A program made the position numbers and the translations under genes. From NCBI GenBank assembly GCA_000953695.1, contig LN554846.1, positions 2,232,001 to 2,296,000 of the forward strand: 64,000 nt of DNA. Direction: 5' to 3'. The DNA is from Aliivibrio wodanis. Its GTDB lineage: Bacteria > Pseudomonadota > Gammaproteobacteria > Enterobacterales > Vibrionaceae. Shown in pieces: positions 62,851-64,000 of the stretch. Below the pieces are notes generated by a model that did no database searches, was not told where the DNA came from, and saw only the letters and a list, made by a program, of their open reading frames with translations. Every line of letters starts with the position of its first letter. Position 1 is the stretch's first letter.

Positions 62851-64000
62851 TTAACGAATCTGTAGAATGTTCTGTTGTAATTGGTTGTGAACATCTAGTG
62901 AACGTGAGTTCGCTTGGAAGTTACGTTGTGCAGAAATCAAATCAACCAACTCTTGAGTCATATCGATGTTTGATTGCTCTAACGTACCACTTTGAATATC
63001 ACCAAATGACCCTTGATTTGCTTCACCCCAAATAGCAGCACCTGACGCTTGAGTCGTTGACCACTGCGTACCACCATTTTGAGCTAGACCTTGTTGATTG
63101 GTTACACGAACCATTGCTACACGACCAAGAGTTACATCTTTACCGTTTGAGTAAGAACCTACAATATTACCGCTCTTATCAATATCTACTTTTGATAAAT
63201 AGCCTGTGGTTGCCCCATCTTCACTGAAGCGACGCATTTCAAACGGTGCTGAGAACTGTGTCGGATTATCAAATTTCATGGTTAATGTCTGAGCAGGATC
63301 TGCACCATTCATATTTAAACCATTCGCACCTAAAGGTGTTGTTGTTACTGGCTGACCAGCATTGATATTTTGAGTTGTTCCATCATTATTAAACACTATT
63401 GAGTGACCAACATGACCTGTAGCACTAGGTGCATCACCAGCATTAATATTAATTGGTTTTTCGCCATCGATATCTGTCGAAGAGTAGAATACATTCCAAC
63501 GGTTTGGCTGTGTTGCATCTTTTACGTAATAAGAGGTCATTTTATATGGTTGACCAAGAGAATCATACGTGGTTACCGATGTCGATTTGTTATAGGTATC
63601 CGGATCATTCATATCAAAAAGAGCTGGGTTTTTTGGTACTTCAGATGCTGGTAAGTTCATGCCAATTTCAATATTTTCAGTTGGCTTTGGTTTACCGAAC
63701 TGATCTGGGATCTTAAGTGCTTTTGGCTCATAAGAAGAGACGTTACCAGATTCAGGATCCACTTCATAACCTAATAAGAACTCATCATTTGCCGTTGTTA
63801 CGTAGTTCTCATTATTCAAGTGATATGCACCATTACGAGTCATTTCATTTGTTGCTGGCTGTAGACGATCTTTTGCTACGGCAAAAAAGCCTTGGCCTGA
63901 AATTCGTAGATCCATTGGGTTATTGGTATAAATACTTGAACCTTCATGGAATTGCTGTGCAACTTTTGTTGTTTGAGCCCCGCCACCAGTAGTCGTTTTT
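62851..64000 (-). CDS. flgE: Flagellar hook protein FlgE, C-terminal part
   Basis: The C-terminal 382 residues of the hook protein; the N-terminus lies beyond the right edge. The frame is open to the window end, starting with TTTGGGAQTTKVAQQFHEGS, so the internal Met at 63915 is not the start. MDLRISGQGFFAVAKD, the D1/D2 hook region, and the C-terminal LVDLISAQRNFQANSRSLDV identify it. It is the last gene before a strong terminator, as expected of the flgBCDE operon. Confidence 0.95.
   Translation of the reverse strand, partial: KTTTGGGAQTTKVAQQFHEGSSIYTNNPMDLRISGQGFFAVAKDRLQPATNEMTRNGAYHLNNENYVTTANDEFLLGYEVDPESGNVSSYEPKALKIPDQFGKPKPTENIEIGMNLPASEVPKNPALFDMNDPDTYNKSTSVTTYDSLGQPYKMTSYYVKDATQPNRWNVFYSSTDIDGEKPININAGDAPSATGHVGHSIVFNNDGTTQNINAGQPVTTTPLGANGLNMNGADPAQTLTMKFDNPTQFSAPFEMRRFSEDGATTGYLSKVDIDKSGNIVGSYSNGKDVTLGRVAMVRVTNQQGLAQNGGTQWSTTQASGAAIWGEANQGSFGDIQSGTLEQSNIDMTQELVDLISAQRNFQANSRSLDVHNQLQQNILQIR

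Noticed and set aside
63915-63915. Internal Met at 63915 as the flgE start
   Set aside because: The frame stays open to the window edge with typical FlgE sequence before it, so the gene simply continues beyond 64000.

Overview
The window is a stretch of a gamma-proteobacterial chromosome that looks like Aliivibrio (A. fischeri or a close relative). The reasons are an AT-rich genome, Vibrio-type polar flagellar genes (flrABC, flhF, flhG), the parC/parP chemoreceptor-positioning pair, and five flagellin genes in tandem (flaA to flaE). The genus is inferred from gene order and protein character; no database was searched.

Layout. 1-5036 is a lipid and outer-membrane block: the 5' end of fadI (minus), a roughly 880-bp intergenic region with a FadR-like operator and a candidate small RNA, two fadL-type porin genes (plus), and mlaA (minus). 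5184-12180 is a complete cytochrome c maturation operon, ccmABCDEFGHI, read leftwards. 12486-64000 is a nearly unbroken flagellar and chemotaxis cluster, all on the minus strand except for one PilZ-domain gene at 25348-26022. In transcription order (right to left) it holds: flgE (cut by the window edge); flgFGHI; flgJ; flgKL; flaA, flaB, flaC, flaD, flaE; flaG-fliD-flaI-fliS; flrA; flrBC; fliEFGHIJ; fliKLMNOPQR-flhB; flhA-flhF-flhG-fliA-cheY-cheZ-cheA-cheB-parC-parP-cheW and a DUF2802 gene.

How it works together. FlrA with sigma-54 should start the class II genes (flrBC, fliE, fliK and flhA operons). I read sigma-54 -24/-12 elements before fliE, fliK and flhA, and FleQ-box-like sequences near all of these promoters and upstream of flrA itself. 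FlrB/FlrC then switch on class III sigma-54 promoters, visible before flaA, flgK, flgJ and flgF. FliA (sigma-28) drives late flagellins: good sigma-28 promoters precede flaB, flaC and flaD, but flaE has only a conserved -35 half. FlhF/FlhG set the polar position and number of flagella, and ParC/ParP with the CheA linker repeats hold the chemosensory array at the pole. The PilZ gene, on the opposite strand between flhA and flhB, suggests a c-di-GMP input.

Most of the window is well-known biology. The less ordinary material lies between genes: a candidate sRNA beside fadI, a FleQ-box pattern across the flagellar regulon, structured and GGA-rich flagellin leaders, a large hairpin in the flaA 3' region, a palindromic MITE-like element between flaB and flaC, a strong hairpin between fliG and fliH, and variable-looking repeats in ParP and CheA. 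I see no tRNA, rRNA, CRISPR array, transposase gene or prophage.
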